From Clostridium sp. D53t1_180928_C8 (GTDB lineage: Bacteria; Bacillota; Clostridia; Clostridiales; Clostridiaceae): 64,000 bases of DNA. Location of the stretch: positions 140,574-204,573 of the forward strand of contig NZ_JADPEL010000001.1 of NCBI RefSeq assembly GCF_015667795.1, given 5' to 3'. Below are positions 8,702 to 17,203 of the stretch, piece after piece. The first letter of the stretch is position 1; each line of letters opens with the position of its first letter. Under the pieces are notes generated by a model. It had not been told where the DNA came from. It made no database searches and saw only the letters and a program-made list of their open reading frames with translations. The position numbers were made by a program, and so were the translations under genes.

Positions 8702-10940
8702 GGAAAACCATAAAAGCAATGATAGCATTAATGATTTAAAAAAAGATAATTATAAAAGCAAAGGGATTATAACTACGTTAGTAATTATAACTATAATAAT
8801 TTTAGCAGCTTTAGGAATGTGTAACTCTTATGGATTTGTAAATGAAGCAGCGAAAAGTAAAAATTCAAATTATTTTGATGAGTATGGATTTAGTCGGCTT
8901 ATAGCAGAATCAAGTTATGCATTATATTATGACTCTATTAAAGATAATAATCCTCAGAAGTCAAGTGATATTTTATTAAGTATAGATAAAAATATATTAG
9001 GTAATGAAGAAGAGTATAATTATATTAGAGATGAATTTGATAGTAATATAAATGAGTTTAATAGTGAATTTTCTGGATGGAGAAATGGTGTTAGTTCAGG
9101 AAATTTAAAGTATTACTATCATAATAATTCTAATAATAAGGTTAGTAATACATTAGATGGAAGTATAAATTTTGAAAATAATAATGTAAACATGTCAGAA
9201 TTAAATAAAGAAAATTATCAGTTTTATACTGTAATTACCTTTGATAATGAAGGGAATTTGACTATTGGAGATACTTTTGGAGCAGATAAAGAAGTTTTAA
9301 AATCAAATATTCAAAATCAATTAATGAATATAAGAAGTAATTATAATATTTCAAATGTTATAGATGGAGAAGGGTATTATAATCTAACTATGAATCCAAT
9401 TAAGGATATGACAACTGTATATGCAGTTCCAAAAGTATTAAATAATTATGATAACATTAGATGGGGAATAGAAAATGCTGATATTAGTAGATATGAAGGT
9501 ATAGGTTCAGGAATTGCGCTTATAATAGCTGGTATTATAGCATTAGTAGCCTTAATATTCCCGATAAGAAAAGCTAGAAATACAATATTATTTAATAAAA
9601 TAGTTGAAATCCCATTTGAACTTTGGATAATTATTATTGGATTTGCAATAGCTGCTTTAGGTCCATTAGCAGGACAGCTTATAAGAGCTACTTTAAATGG
9701 AGATTTAAAAGCAATATTTACAGAAATGATACCAAATTTAATCATTCCAGAAAGAGTAATATGGATATTTAATTTTATAATATGGTTATTAAGCTATGCG
9801 GCAGTATTCTTCTTTATATTAGTTATTAAATATATATTTAATTTTGGAATTGTAGATTATATAAAGAGAAGAACTATATTTGGAATGGTAATAATGTTCT
9901 TCATTAGAATAATTAAAAGAACGTTAGATGAGGTAACTAAAATAGATTTAAGAGAAAAAAATAATAAGCTAATAATGAAATTATTAGTAATAAATGCAGT
10001 AATTTTATTACTAATAACTTCTATATGGTTCTTTGGAATTCCTGTAGTTATACTTTATTCAATAGTTTTATTCTTTATTATAAGAAAATATGTTGATAAG
10101 ATAAGTGAAAAATATAGTAAGCTTAGGGAAGCAACAAGTAAAATTGCAAAGGGAAAATTAGATGTTAATATAGAAGAAGATTTAGGGCTTTTTGAACCAT
10201 TTAAAGAAGATTTACAACAAATTCAAAAAGGATTTAAAAGTGCCGTTGATGAAGAAGTTAAGAGTCAAAAAATGAAAACAGATTTAATATCAAATGTTTC
10301 TCATGATTTAAAAACTCCTTTAACAGCAATAATTACTTATGCTGATCTTTTAAAAGATGAAAATTTATCAGAAGAAAAGCGTAAGCAATATATTGAAACT
10401 TTAGATAGAAAAGCTCAAAGATTACAAGTTTTAATCGAAGATTTATTTGAAATGAGTAAAGCAACAAGCGGAAATATAAACTTAAATATTGAAAATATTG
10501 ATGTTGTATCGTTAATGAAGCAAACTTTACTTGAGCTTGAAGATAAGCTTGAAGAAGCAAATTTAGCAGTAAGAAAGAATTTGCCAGAAGGAAAAGTAGT
10601 AGTACCTTTAGATAGCCAACGTACTTTTAGAGTTTTTGAGAATTTAGTAATTAATATGACAAAATATGCTATGCCTAATACTAGAGTATATGTTGATATT
10701 GTTGAGAGTGAAGAAAAAGTTAAAATAACAATGAAAAATATGGCTGCTGAAGAAATAACATTTAATGTAGATACGATAGCAGAAAGATTTGTTCGTGGTG
10801 ATGAATCAAGAAATACTGAGGGCTCAGGTTTAGGCCTTGCAATAGCAAAGAGCTTTGTTGAACTACAAGGTGGTAAGTTTAATATTAGTGTGGATGGGGA
10901 TTTATTTAAAGTAACTATAGTTTTTTATAAAATAAAGTAA
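8676..10940 (+). CDS. Large multi-TM sensor histidine kinase
   Basis: This ~754-aa kinase has one N-terminal TM helix (about 30-50), a ~220-residue extracytoplasmic domain, then a block of five or six TM helices (about 280-470). HAMP-like, HisKA (LISNVSHDLKTPLTAIITYA, His near 543) and HATPase_c (NLVINMTKYAM, SGLGLAIAKSFVELQGG) regions follow. This architecture is typical of clostridial VanS-like kinases encoded beside VanR-like regulators. The start is uncertain: a TTG at 8676 has AGGTGG about 9 bp upstream, and a second in-frame TTG at 8688 lies behind GGGAG. Both overlap the regulator gene. The signal sensed is unknown. Confidence 0.88.
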   Translation: MDIKLKSNKENHKSNDSINDLKKDNYKSKGIITTLVIITIIILAALGMCNSYGFVNEAAKSKNSNYFDEYGFSRLIAESSYALYYDSIKDNNPQKSSDILLSIDKNILGNEEEYNYIRDEFDSNINEFNSEFSGWRNGVSSGNLKYYYHNNSNNKVSNTLDGSINFENNNVNMSELNKENYQFYTVITFDNEGNLTIGDTFGADKEVLKSNIQNQLMNIRSNYNISNVIDGEGYYNLTMNPIKDMTTVYAVPKVLNNYDNIRWGIENADISRYEGIGSGIALIIAGIIALVALIFPIRKARNTILFNKIVEIPFELWIIIIGFAIAALGPLAGQLIRATLNGDLKAIFTEMIPNLIIPERVIWIFNFIIWLLSYAAVFFFILVIKYIFNFGIVDYIKRRTIFGMVIMFFIRIIKRTLDEVTKIDLREKNNKLIMKLLVINAVILLLITSIWFFGIPVVILYSIVLFFIIRKYVDKISEKYSKLREATSKIAKGKLDVNIEEDLGLFEPFKEDLQQIQKGFKSAVDEEVKSQKMKTDLISNVSHDLKTPLTAIITYADLLKDENLSEEKRKQYIETLDRKAQRLQVLIEDLFEMSKATSGNINLNIENIDVVSLMKQTLLELEDKLEEANLAVRKNLPEGKVVVPLDSQRTFRVFENLVINMTKYAMPNTRVYVDIVESEEKVKITMKNMAAEEITFNVDTIAERFVRGDESRNTEGSGLGLAIAKSFVELQGGKFNISVDGDLFKVTIVFYKIK

Positions 10941-10971
10941 GCCTATAAAATTAAAATATATATTATGACGT

Positions 10972-11020
10972 AAAGATGGAGTATAGTTAAAATTTTTTAA
11001 TTATACTTCATCTTTTATTT
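10972..11020 (+). terminator. Rho-independent terminator
   Basis: An extended hairpin starts with AAAGATG (10972-10978), continues with GTATA-type pairing, and closes with CATCTTT (11009-11015) and a short T run. It lies 30 bp after the kinase stop. Confidence 0.75.
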
Positions 11021-11149
11021 AATAAGAAAAGTAGATGATTAGTCTATATTGAACTAGAGTTATAAATTATAAAATTAATAAATATATATAAATATGAATA
11101 TAACATAATACATTCAAATAAATAAATATGCTAAAAGGGGGACTATATT

Positions 11150-12313
11150 ATGTCATATAAATATTTATTAGATATTGCATTAATATTGTTAAGTACAAAG
11201 CTTTTAGGATTAATAACAAGAAAGTTTAATCTACCTCAGGTAGTAGGAGCGTTGCTTGCAGGGGTAATATTGGGACCATCAGTTTTTAATATATTGCATG
11301 AAACAGACTTTATAAGTATGATGGCAGAACTTGGTGTAATAGTAATTATGTTTACAGCTGGATTGGAAAGTGATATAACACAGTTGAAAAATACAGGTAA
11401 AGATTCACTAATAATAGCGAGCTTTGGTGTTTTGATTCCATTAGTAGGAGGAACTATTGTTGCATATATATTTAATGATGGTAGCTTAACAACAGTAAGT
11501 AGTATATTACAAAATGTATTTATTGGGGCTATATTAACAGCTACATCAGTTAGTATAACTGTTGAAGCATTAAGAGAGATTGGAAAATTATCAGAAAAAA
11601 CAGCGACGGCTATATTAGGAGCAGCTATTATAGATGATATATTAGGAATACTAGTATTAACTGTAATAACTAGTATAGCAGATAAATCCGTGAATGTTGG
11701 AATTGTATTCTTGAAAATTTTTAGTTTTTTTATATTTGCACTTATAGTAGGTTATTTAGTTTATATTCTTTTTGATAAATGGATAAGTAAGTATGATATT
11801 GATAAAAGACGATTTGTTATTGGAGCATTTGTAATTTGTTTAGTACTATCATTTTCGGCAGAGGAGTTCTTTGGAGTTGCAGATATAACAGGTTCATTTA
11901 TTGCAGGTCTTGTTTTATCTAGAAATAGAGAAACTAAATATATAGCAAAGCGGTTTGATATAATTTCATATATGTTATTATCACCTATATTCTTTGCAAG
12001 TATAGGAATAAATATGGAATTACCTAAGATGAGCTTATCTATCATAGTTATGACTATTGTTTTAGTAGTAGTTGCTATGATAACTAAGGTTTTAGGGTGT
12101 GGATTAGGAGCGAAGTTATGTGGGTATTCAAAAAAGGAAGTTATTCAGATAGGAGTAGGCATGATGGCAAGGGGAGAGGTTGCACTTGTTATAGCTAATA
12201 AAGGAATAAAAATGGGGATTATGAATAGCTATTTTTTACCTTCAGTTATTATAATGATTATTATATGTGCAATTGGGACTCCTATATTACTTAAAAAATC
12301 ATATTCATGCTAA
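11150..12313 (+). CDS. CPA2-family cation:proton antiporter
   Basis: The 387-aa protein has about 12 TM helices and a Na+/H+ exchanger (PF00999) fold. Features are LPQVVGALLAGVILGPSVF, ELGVIVIMFTAGLESD, the paired acidic core AAIIDDILGILVL and ITGSFIAGLVLSR. The DD pair in TM5 is typical of electrogenic exchangers. There is no C-terminal TrkA-N or USP domain, so it resembles NapA/GerN-type transporters rather than full KefB/C. The ATG follows AAAAGGGGGACTATATT. Ion specificity cannot be read from sequence. It is a single-gene unit. Confidence 0.88.
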   Translation: MSYKYLLDIALILLSTKLLGLITRKFNLPQVVGALLAGVILGPSVFNILHETDFISMMAELGVIVIMFTAGLESDITQLKNTGKDSLIIASFGVLIPLVGGTIVAYIFNDGSLTTVSSILQNVFIGAILTATSVSITVEALREIGKLSEKTATAILGAAIIDDILGILVLTVITSIADKSVNVGIVFLKIFSFFIFALIVGYLVYILFDKWISKYDIDKRRFVIGAFVICLVLSFSAEEFFGVADITGSFIAGLVLSRNRETKYIAKRFDIISYMLLSPIFFASIGINMELPKMSLSIIVMTIVLVVVAMITKVLGCGLGAKLCGYSKKEVIQIGVGMMARGEVALVIANKGIKMGIMNSYFLPSVIIMIIICAIGTPILLKKSYSC

Positions 12314-12413
12314 TTTGTATCAAATGTTACACCTTAAAAAATTTATATGGTGTATAATCAAAGCATAAATTATTAAAATAAAAATACGTGTGATAAATAA
12401 AGGAGAGAAATAT

Positions 12414-12599
12414 ATGATAAATAAAGATAATACAATAGGTGAAATATTAGAAATGAATCCAAAGGCTGCAGATATTTTAAGTGAATTTGGCATGGGATGT
12501 CTAGGGTGTCCTTCAGCAACAATGGAAACATTAGAGCAAGCGTGTTACATTCATGGTTTAGAGTTAGAAGAAGTAATGAATAAATTAAATGAAAAATAA
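12414..12599 (+). CDS. DUF1858 / hybrid-cluster-protein-associated redox disulfide protein
   Basis: This 61-aa protein is a complete DUF1858 domain: TIGEILEMNPKAADILSEFG followed by MGCLGCPSATMETLEQAC. The CLGCPSA motif gives a CX2C redox pair. The family is repeatedly linked to hcp, which lies 118 bp downstream. An upstream in-frame GTG at 12390 would place AAAGGAGAG inside the gene; the ATG at 12414 uses that sequence as its ribosome binding site and is preferred. A weak dyad (TTACACC / GGTGTAT) overlaps a TATAAT at 12353-12358. The role is probably electron or thiol handling for Hcp, inferred from context. Confidence 0.88.
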   Translation: MINKDNTIGEILEMNPKAADILSEFGMGCLGCPSATMETLEQACYIHGLELEEVMNKLNEK

Positions 12600-12611
12600 A
12601 TAGAATAAGCA

Positions 12612-12655
12612 AAAAGCACTATATCTAGTAAAAAGAAGATATAGTGCTTTTATTT
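12612..12655 (+). terminator. Terminator or attenuator between DUF1858 and hcp
   Basis: AAAAGCACTATATCT (12612-12626) pairs perfectly with AGATATAGTGCTTTT (12637-12651), followed by ATTTT. It separates the DUF1858 gene from hcp, so hcp needs its own promoter or read-through. Confidence 0.85.
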
Positions 12656-12717
12656 TAATATTTTTATTATTTAGTGGAAATATATTAAAGTGTTAATAAT
12701 TATTAGGAGGAATAATT

Positions 12718-14391
12718 ATGGAAAATAATATGGCTATGGAATACCCTATGTTTTGTTACCAATGTGAACAAACAGCAGGAGGAAAAGGTTGTACTAAAAT
12801 GGGTATATGTGGGAAAACACCTGAAATTGCTGCACTTCAAGACTTATTAATATATCAAATAAAGGGTATTAGCTGTTATGCAAAAGAAATAATTGAAAAA
12901 GGTGATAATGTAGATAAAAGCATTGTAAGTTTTGTAGAAAATTCATTATTTACTACTTTAACAAATGTAAATTTTGATGCAGATGTTCATATAGAAATGT
13001 TGAAGAAGTCTCAAAGAATAAAAGAAAAACTAAGAAAACAAGTAGGAAAAATTAAAAATGATACGGATCATACAATTTATAATCTAAGTGAAACTAAATC
13101 AGAAATGTTAGAAGATGCAAAAAGGGCAGGAATAATGTATGATAAGGACCTTGATGCAGATGTTCGTTCGTTAAGACAAACAATAGTATATGGATTAAAA
13201 GGAATAAGTGCTTATGGTCATCAAGCAAGAGAACTTGGATATTATGATGATCAGGTTGATAACTTTTATATAAGAGCATTAGAGGCTACAACTGATGATA
13301 CATTATCAGTTGATGAATTAATAAGATGGACTATGAGAACCGGTGATATGAGTGTAGCTGTAATGAAAAAATTAGATGAAGCTAATACAACTGTATATGA
13401 AAACCCATCACCTCATAAGGTAAATGTACATATTAAAAAAGGCCCATTTATTATTGTATCAGGACATGATTTAAAAGATCTTGAGATGCTATTAGAACAA
13501 ACGAAAGGCAAAGGAATAAATATTTATATTCATGGTGAAATGATACCAAGCCATGGTTATCCAGGATTAAAAAAATATCCTCACTTGGTTGGAAATTTCG
13601 GTGGAGCTTGGCAAGATCAACAAAAAGAATTTGATAATATACCTGGTTGTATATTAATGACTACCAATTGTCTTATGACACCAAGGGAAACGTATAAAGA
13701 TAGAATATTTACAACTAGTGTTGTTGGATGGGATGGAGTTAAGCACATAGCTAAAGGTAAAGATGGTAAAAAGGATTTTAGTGAAATAATAAATAAAGCC
13801 TTAGAGTTAGGTGGATATGAAGAGGATCAAGAACCACATGAAATATTAGTTGGATTTGGACATCATGCAACGTTAAGTAATGCAGAAACTATAGTTAACG
13901 CAGTTAAGAATGGAAAGATACGACATTTCTTTTTAATTGGAGGCTGTGATGGAGCTAGACCAGGTAGGAATTATTATACACAGTTTGCAAAAATGGTTCC
14001 TAATGATTGTATAATTCTTACTTTAGCTTGTGGTAAATATAGATTTAATAAGTTGGAGTTTGGTGAAGTTGCAGGATTACCAAGACTTTTAGATGTTGGT
14101 CAATGTAATGATGCTTATTCAGCAGTAAGAATTGCAACAGCTCTTGCAGATGCATTCGGAACTGATGTTAATGGATTACCATTATCATTAATTATATCTT
14201 GGTATGAGCAAAAAGCTGTAGCAGATCTTTTAGCATTATTATCACTTGGAATAAAGGGAATTTTCTTAGGACCAACACTTCCAGCATTTTTAAGTCCAAA
14301 TGTACTTCAATATTTAGTTGATACATTTAATTTAAGAACTATAAGTACGGCAGAGGATGATTTAAAAACGTGCTTACAACAAGGTATTTAA
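12718..14391 (+). CDS. hcp: Hydroxylamine reductase / hybrid cluster protein
   Basis: The 557-aa protein is a full-length Hcp. The N-terminal cluster ligands are C13, C16, C25 and C31 (CX2CX8CX5C in MFCYQCEQTAGGKGCTKMGIC). The hybrid-cluster region includes HGEMIPSHGYPGL, the TTNCLMTP cysteine, GCDGARPGRNYY, LACGKYRFNK and DVGQCNDAYSA. Hcp proteins act as NO reductases or hydroxylamine reductases in nitrosative stress. The start ATG follows ATTAGGAGGAATAATT. The gene lies between terminators, close to an NsrR-like regulator, a globin and a hemerythrin, all consistent with NO defence. Confidence 0.96.
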   Translation: MENNMAMEYPMFCYQCEQTAGGKGCTKMGICGKTPEIAALQDLLIYQIKGISCYAKEIIEKGDNVDKSIVSFVENSLFTTLTNVNFDADVHIEMLKKSQRIKEKLRKQVGKIKNDTDHTIYNLSETKSEMLEDAKRAGIMYDKDLDADVRSLRQTIVYGLKGISAYGHQARELGYYDDQVDNFYIRALEATTDDTLSVDELIRWTMRTGDMSVAVMKKLDEANTTVYENPSPHKVNVHIKKGPFIIVSGHDLKDLEMLLEQTKGKGINIYIHGEMIPSHGYPGLKKYPHLVGNFGGAWQDQQKEFDNIPGCILMTTNCLMTPRETYKDRIFTTSVVGWDGVKHIAKGKDGKKDFSEIINKALELGGYEEDQEPHEILVGFGHHATLSNAETIVNAVKNGKIRHFFLIGGCDGARPGRNYYTQFAKMVPNDCIILTLACGKYRFNKLEFGEVAGLPRLLDVGQCNDAYSAVRIATALADAFGTDVNGLPLSLIISWYEQKAVADLLALLSLGIKGIFLGPTLPAFLSPNVLQYLVDTFNLRTISTAEDDLKTCLQQGI

Positions 14392-14437
14392 ATTAATATA
14401 TAAATTAGGTAATTTCATTATTTTAATTACTGTATTT

Positions 14438-14475
14438 AAGGTGCTTAAGTGAATTTCGCTTAAGCACCTTTTTAT
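14438..14475 (+). terminator. Rho-independent terminator after hcp
   Basis: AAGGTGCTTAAG (14438-14449) pairs perfectly with CTTAAGCACCTT (14459-14470), followed by TTTAT. Confidence 0.88.
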
Positions 14476-14500
14476 AAATAAAATTATATTTAATTAAAAT

Positions 14501-14514
14501 GTAACATATGTTAC
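14501..14514. promoter_or_regulatory. 14-bp palindrome upstream of the 212-aa gene
   Basis: GTAACATATGTTAC is a perfect dyad about 78 bp upstream of the next ATG. Its size and form suit a Crp/Fnr-type or other dimeric regulator. I do not know which regulator would bind it. Confidence 0.4.
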
Positions 14515-14592
14515 TTAATATAGTAAGAATTTAATGTATAGTAAAAATATAATTTAAATAAAAAATATATTAAGGGATGGAGGAGAATAAAT

Positions 14593-15231
14593 ATGAGTTT
14601 ATTTTTAGGAAAGATACATTATTGGTTATTTAATAAAGTATTATGGTTTGAAGGTTTAGAAGATGAAATAATACAATTTGCTAATGATAAGGGAATAGAT
14701 ATAGAGAAATTAAAAGATGAAATAAATTTTAAATATGGACAAAAGTTACCGGGAAAAAATCTTGAAGAAATGATAGATACAAGTAATATTCATGGATGGT
14801 TACAAGATAAAATTAATAGTGCTGAGGGAAGAATGGCTGCATGGATAAATATTATATTAAATAATAATAATGATTATATTTTTGAGCTTAAAAAAATATA
14901 TGAAAATCAAGGAGTTAATGCAGCAAATGAAGCAAAAGGGAAGATAGATATTGTAACTGCAGAATCTATATTTAATAGTATGAATGATTATATTTTAGAT
15001 GGAATGCCATGTGATAGAGTAAATGAAATAATTACATCAAGTGAACAAAGTATAATGTGGAGAAAAAGAATATGTGTACATAAGGATATTTGGGAAGTTG
15101 AAGGTATATCAGTAGATATATTTTATGAACTGAGGGAACAATGGATAAATGTTTTTGTAAATGAAATTGATAATAGTTATGAGTATATTAAATCAGAAGA
15201 AAATATAAAAGCTATAAGAAAAAGGATATAG
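14593..15231 (+). CDS. Uncharacterised 212-aa protein linked to hemerythrin
   Basis: I do not recognise a named family. The protein is soluble and mostly helical by composition, with no signal peptide or TM helix. Potential metal or heme ligands stand out: H9 in KIHYWLF, H67 in NIHGWLQDKI, C140 in LDGMPCDRV and the C161-x-H163 pair in RICVHKDIWE. It is the first gene of a two-gene operon with a hemerythrin 13 bp downstream and sits in a nitrosative/oxygen-stress neighbourhood. The ATG follows GGATGGAGGAGAATAAAT. A redox or gas-sensing/detoxifying role is an inference from context and the conserved-looking His/Cys set. Confidence 0.75.
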   Translation: MSLFLGKIHYWLFNKVLWFEGLEDEIIQFANDKGIDIEKLKDEINFKYGQKLPGKNLEEMIDTSNIHGWLQDKINSAEGRMAAWINIILNNNNDYIFELKKIYENQGVNAANEAKGKIDIVTAESIFNSMNDYILDGMPCDRVNEIITSSEQSIMWRKRICVHKDIWEVEGISVDIFYELREQWINVFVNEIDNSYEYIKSEENIKAIRKRI

Positions 15232-15244
15232 AGGGGTATGAATA

Positions 15245-15802
15245 ATGAAAGCTATTGAAATAATGAATGAAGAACATAAATATATTCTTAGAATGTTAAC
15301 TGTAGTTAGAAAGGCATGCTTAAGTATTTTAGATGGAAAAGAAATAATTTATGAAGATTTCAACAATATAATTGAGTTTATACAACTTTATGCTGATAGA
15401 CATCATCATAAGAAAGAAGAAAAAATACTTTTTATAAAGATGGTAGAAAATATTGGAGAGACAGCAGAAAAAGTAGTTAATCAAGGTATGCTTGTAGAAC
15501 ATGATTTAGGAAGATTATATGTCAGAAATCTAATTGAAGCATTAGATAAGGTAAAGAAGGGAGACTTAGAATCTAAATTAGATATTATATCTAATGCTAT
15601 TTCATATACACATCTATTAGCTAGACATATAGATAAAGAGGATAGGGTTATATATAAATTTGCCGAACGTGAGTTAGATGAAGAAGTGTTAGGGTTTATT
15701 AATATAGAATGTGAGAATTTTGAAAATAATAATAAAGATATAAAGGATAAGTATTTATATATTTTAGGAGAGTTAGAAAAGAAGTATAAAGTAAGCGAAT
15801 AA
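15245..15802 (+). CDS. Hemerythrin domain protein
   Basis: The 185-aa protein is a four-helix hemerythrin-like domain with the expected ligand pattern: H11 (EEHKYIL), H53-H55 with E58/E59 (ADRHHHKKEEKILF), H86 (VEHDLGR), and H123, H128 and E132 (THLLARHIDKED). Such proteins bind a diiron centre and handle O2, NO or iron-sulfur repair in anaerobes. It is downstream of, and probably co-transcribed with, the uncharacterised 212-aa gene. The ATG is preceded by GAGGGGTATGAAT. Confidence 0.88.
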   Translation: MKAIEIMNEEHKYILRMLTVVRKACLSILDGKEIIYEDFNNIIEFIQLYADRHHHKKEEKILFIKMVENIGETAEKVVNQGMLVEHDLGRLYVRNLIEALDKVKKGDLESKLDIISNAISYTHLLARHIDKEDRVIYKFAERELDEEVLGFINIECENFENNNKDIKDKYLYILGELEKKYKVSE

Positions 15803-15830
15803 TATTAAAAGTGTAAATAAGAAAAATAAT

Positions 15831-15870
15831 AAAATCACTCTGATAACATTTTATTAGAGTGATTTTATTG
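15831..15870. terminator. Bidirectional terminator between hemerythrin and globin genes
   Basis: AAAATCACTCT (15831-15841) pairs with AGAGTGATTTT (15856-15866). The flanks are A-rich on one side and T-rich on the other, serving the two convergent transcripts. Confidence 0.8.
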
Positions 15871-15880
15871 TTTAAAAATA

Positions 15881-16318
15881 TTATTTTCTAGATTCGTATA
15901 TTTCTTTTTCAACATCTATGAAAATTTTAGCAATAACACCATAAGCGTTCCCCCAAGCTTCAATAACTTCATCAGTTGCAGCATCACCTAAAACTTCTTT
16001 AATAGAAGCTAAAAGATTTGAACCAACGATTGGATAATGATCTGCAGTTATTTGACGGTCACAGTGTATTTCACCAATTCTTTTTACTACTGGTAAAATT
16101 GCTGGAAGGTTGTCTATGTTTTGAGCGGCAGCTAAAATAGTCATAGCTAATGCTTTAGGTTGTTCTCCAGAATTTTGTTTATCCATATTGAATAATGGTT
16201 GAACTTCAGGGTTATTAGCAAACATATTTTTATAGAAAGTTGTTGTTATTTCTAATCCATGTTCCTTTAAAACTGGAACTGTACTTTTTATTATATCTAT
16301 TGTTTTTTGATCTAACAT
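15881..16318 (-). CDS. Single-domain bacterial globin (Vitreoscilla type)
   Basis: The 145-aa protein is strikingly like Vitreoscilla hemoglobin. It has [60 protein letters not shown] and [18 protein letters not shown]. Key positions are kept with the same numbering: Tyr29 (B10), Gln53 (E7), proximal His85 (F8), Tyr95 and Glu137. It has the globin part of a flavohemoglobin without the reductase, so an external reductase is needed. The expected role is NO dioxygenation or O2 scavenging. It diverges from the NsrR-like gene across a perfect inverted repeat. The resemblance to a proteobacterial globin hints at horizontal origin, not proven here. Confidence 0.93.
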   Translation of the reverse strand: MLDQKTIDIIKSTVPVLKEHGLEITTTFYKNMFANNPEVQPLFNMDKQNSGEQPKALAMTILAAAQNIDNLPAILPVVKRIGEIHCDRQITADHYPIVGSNLLASIKEVLGDAATDEVIEAWGNAYGVIAKIFIDVEKEIYESRK

Positions 16319-16391
16319 ATTAATTCTCCTTTGTTTAATTACTATTAAATGATAATTATTATTTGTAACTTATGAAATTAATATAACATAT

Positions 16392-16430
16392 AAAAATAAA
16401 ATGTGCAAGTAAAATACACATTTTATTTTT
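16392..16430. promoter_or_regulatory. 14-bp inverted repeat between globin and nsrR-like genes
   Basis: AAAAATAAAATGTG (16392-16405) and CACATTTTATTTTT (16417-16430) are perfect inverted copies separated by 11 bp. The right arm abuts a TATAAT at 16435-16440 that would serve the nsrR-like gene, so a bound repressor would block it. Because it lies between two 5' ends it is more likely an operator than a terminator. Confidence 0.55.
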
Positions 16431-16472
16431 ATGATATAATTGCTTTACGTTATATGAAAGGAAGAGGTATTT

Positions 16473-16868
16473 ATGCAATTATCAAAGTTTACCGATTACG
16501 CATTTAGATCGTTAATATATTTAGCAAAAAATTCTAAAGAAAATGCAACTGTAGATATATTAGCTGAAGAGTTAAAAATATCAACACATCATTTAAAGAA
16601 AGTAGTAAATAAACTTGCAAAAACAGAATATATAATTTCTATAAAGGGAAGAAATGGTGGATTAAGACTAGGAGTGGTTCCAGAAGAAATTAATTTAGGT
16701 AAGGTTTTGTTATTAACAGAGGAAAACTTAAATATAGTTGAATGTATGAATGAATTAGGAACTTGCCCATTAATAAATGATAGATGTAAACTTAAGGGGA
16801 TAATTTCAAATTCTTTAAGTGCATTCGTAGATGAGATGTCTAAATATACATTAAAGGATATAATTTAA
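16473..16868 (+). CDS. nsrR: Rrf2-family regulator, NsrR-like
   Basis: The 131-aa protein has an N-terminal winged helix (MQLSKFTDYAFRSLIYLA, then a recognition helix around THHLKKVVNKLAK, and the GRNGGLRLG wing). A three-cysteine cluster loop follows: C91, C98 and C105 (CX6CX6C). Asp8, the fourth Fe-S ligand in Streptomyces NsrR, is also present. Such proteins lose or modify a [4Fe-4S] cluster on NO and derepress detoxification genes. The neighbouring globin, hemerythrin and hcp fit this. The cysteine spacing differs slightly from studied NsrRs, so another Fe-S Rrf2 subtype is possible. Confidence 0.85.
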   Translation: MQLSKFTDYAFRSLIYLAKNSKENATVDILAEELKISTHHLKKVVNKLAKTEYIISIKGRNGGLRLGVVPEEINLGKVLLLTEENLNIVECMNELGTCPLINDRCKLKGIISNSLSAFVDEMSKYTLKDII

Positions 16869-16910
16869 ATAGATCATAAACTGAAAATTAGAGTAACTTA
16901 TCTAAGTATA

Positions 16911-16957
16911 AAATAACTCGATATTATTGTACGTATAATAATATTGAGTTATTTTTT
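16911..16957 (+). terminator. Terminator after nsrR-like gene; rest of the spacer is empty
   Basis: An 18-bp stem with one G-U pair joins AAATAACTCGATATTATT (16911-16928) to its near-complement at 16937-16954, followed by a T run. In the 335-bp gap 16869-17203 I see only this terminator and the promoter at 17125-17153. Confidence 0.85.
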
Positions 16958-17124
16958 GTAAAGCAGAAATAAAAATGAGTGGACAATAATGAATAGGAAA
17001 TATGTTTGACAATATATTTTATAATTATTTTAACTATAATATATAAATGTAAATTCAATTATATCTATAAAAAATACAGTTGAAACAATTAAAAGAAAAA
17101 AATATAAAAATTTACAAAAATAAC

Positions 17125-17153
17125 TTGTACATACATAGTGAATATAATATAAT
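17125..17153 (+). promoter_or_regulatory. Sigma-A-type promoter for the small membrane protein gene
   Basis: TTGTAC (17125-17130) and TATAAT (17148-17153) are separated by 17 bp and lie about 50 bp before the ATG at 17204. Confidence 0.5.
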
Positions 17154-17203
17154 AAAAATGTACTTACAATATGAAAAGGTTTAAATAGTAAGGAGGTATA
17201 TGT

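Noticed and set aside
17006-17040. TTGACA with downstream TATAAT as a promoter
   Set aside because: The two TATAAT candidates give spacers of 8 and 23 bp, outside the usable range; the pair at 17125-17153 fits better.
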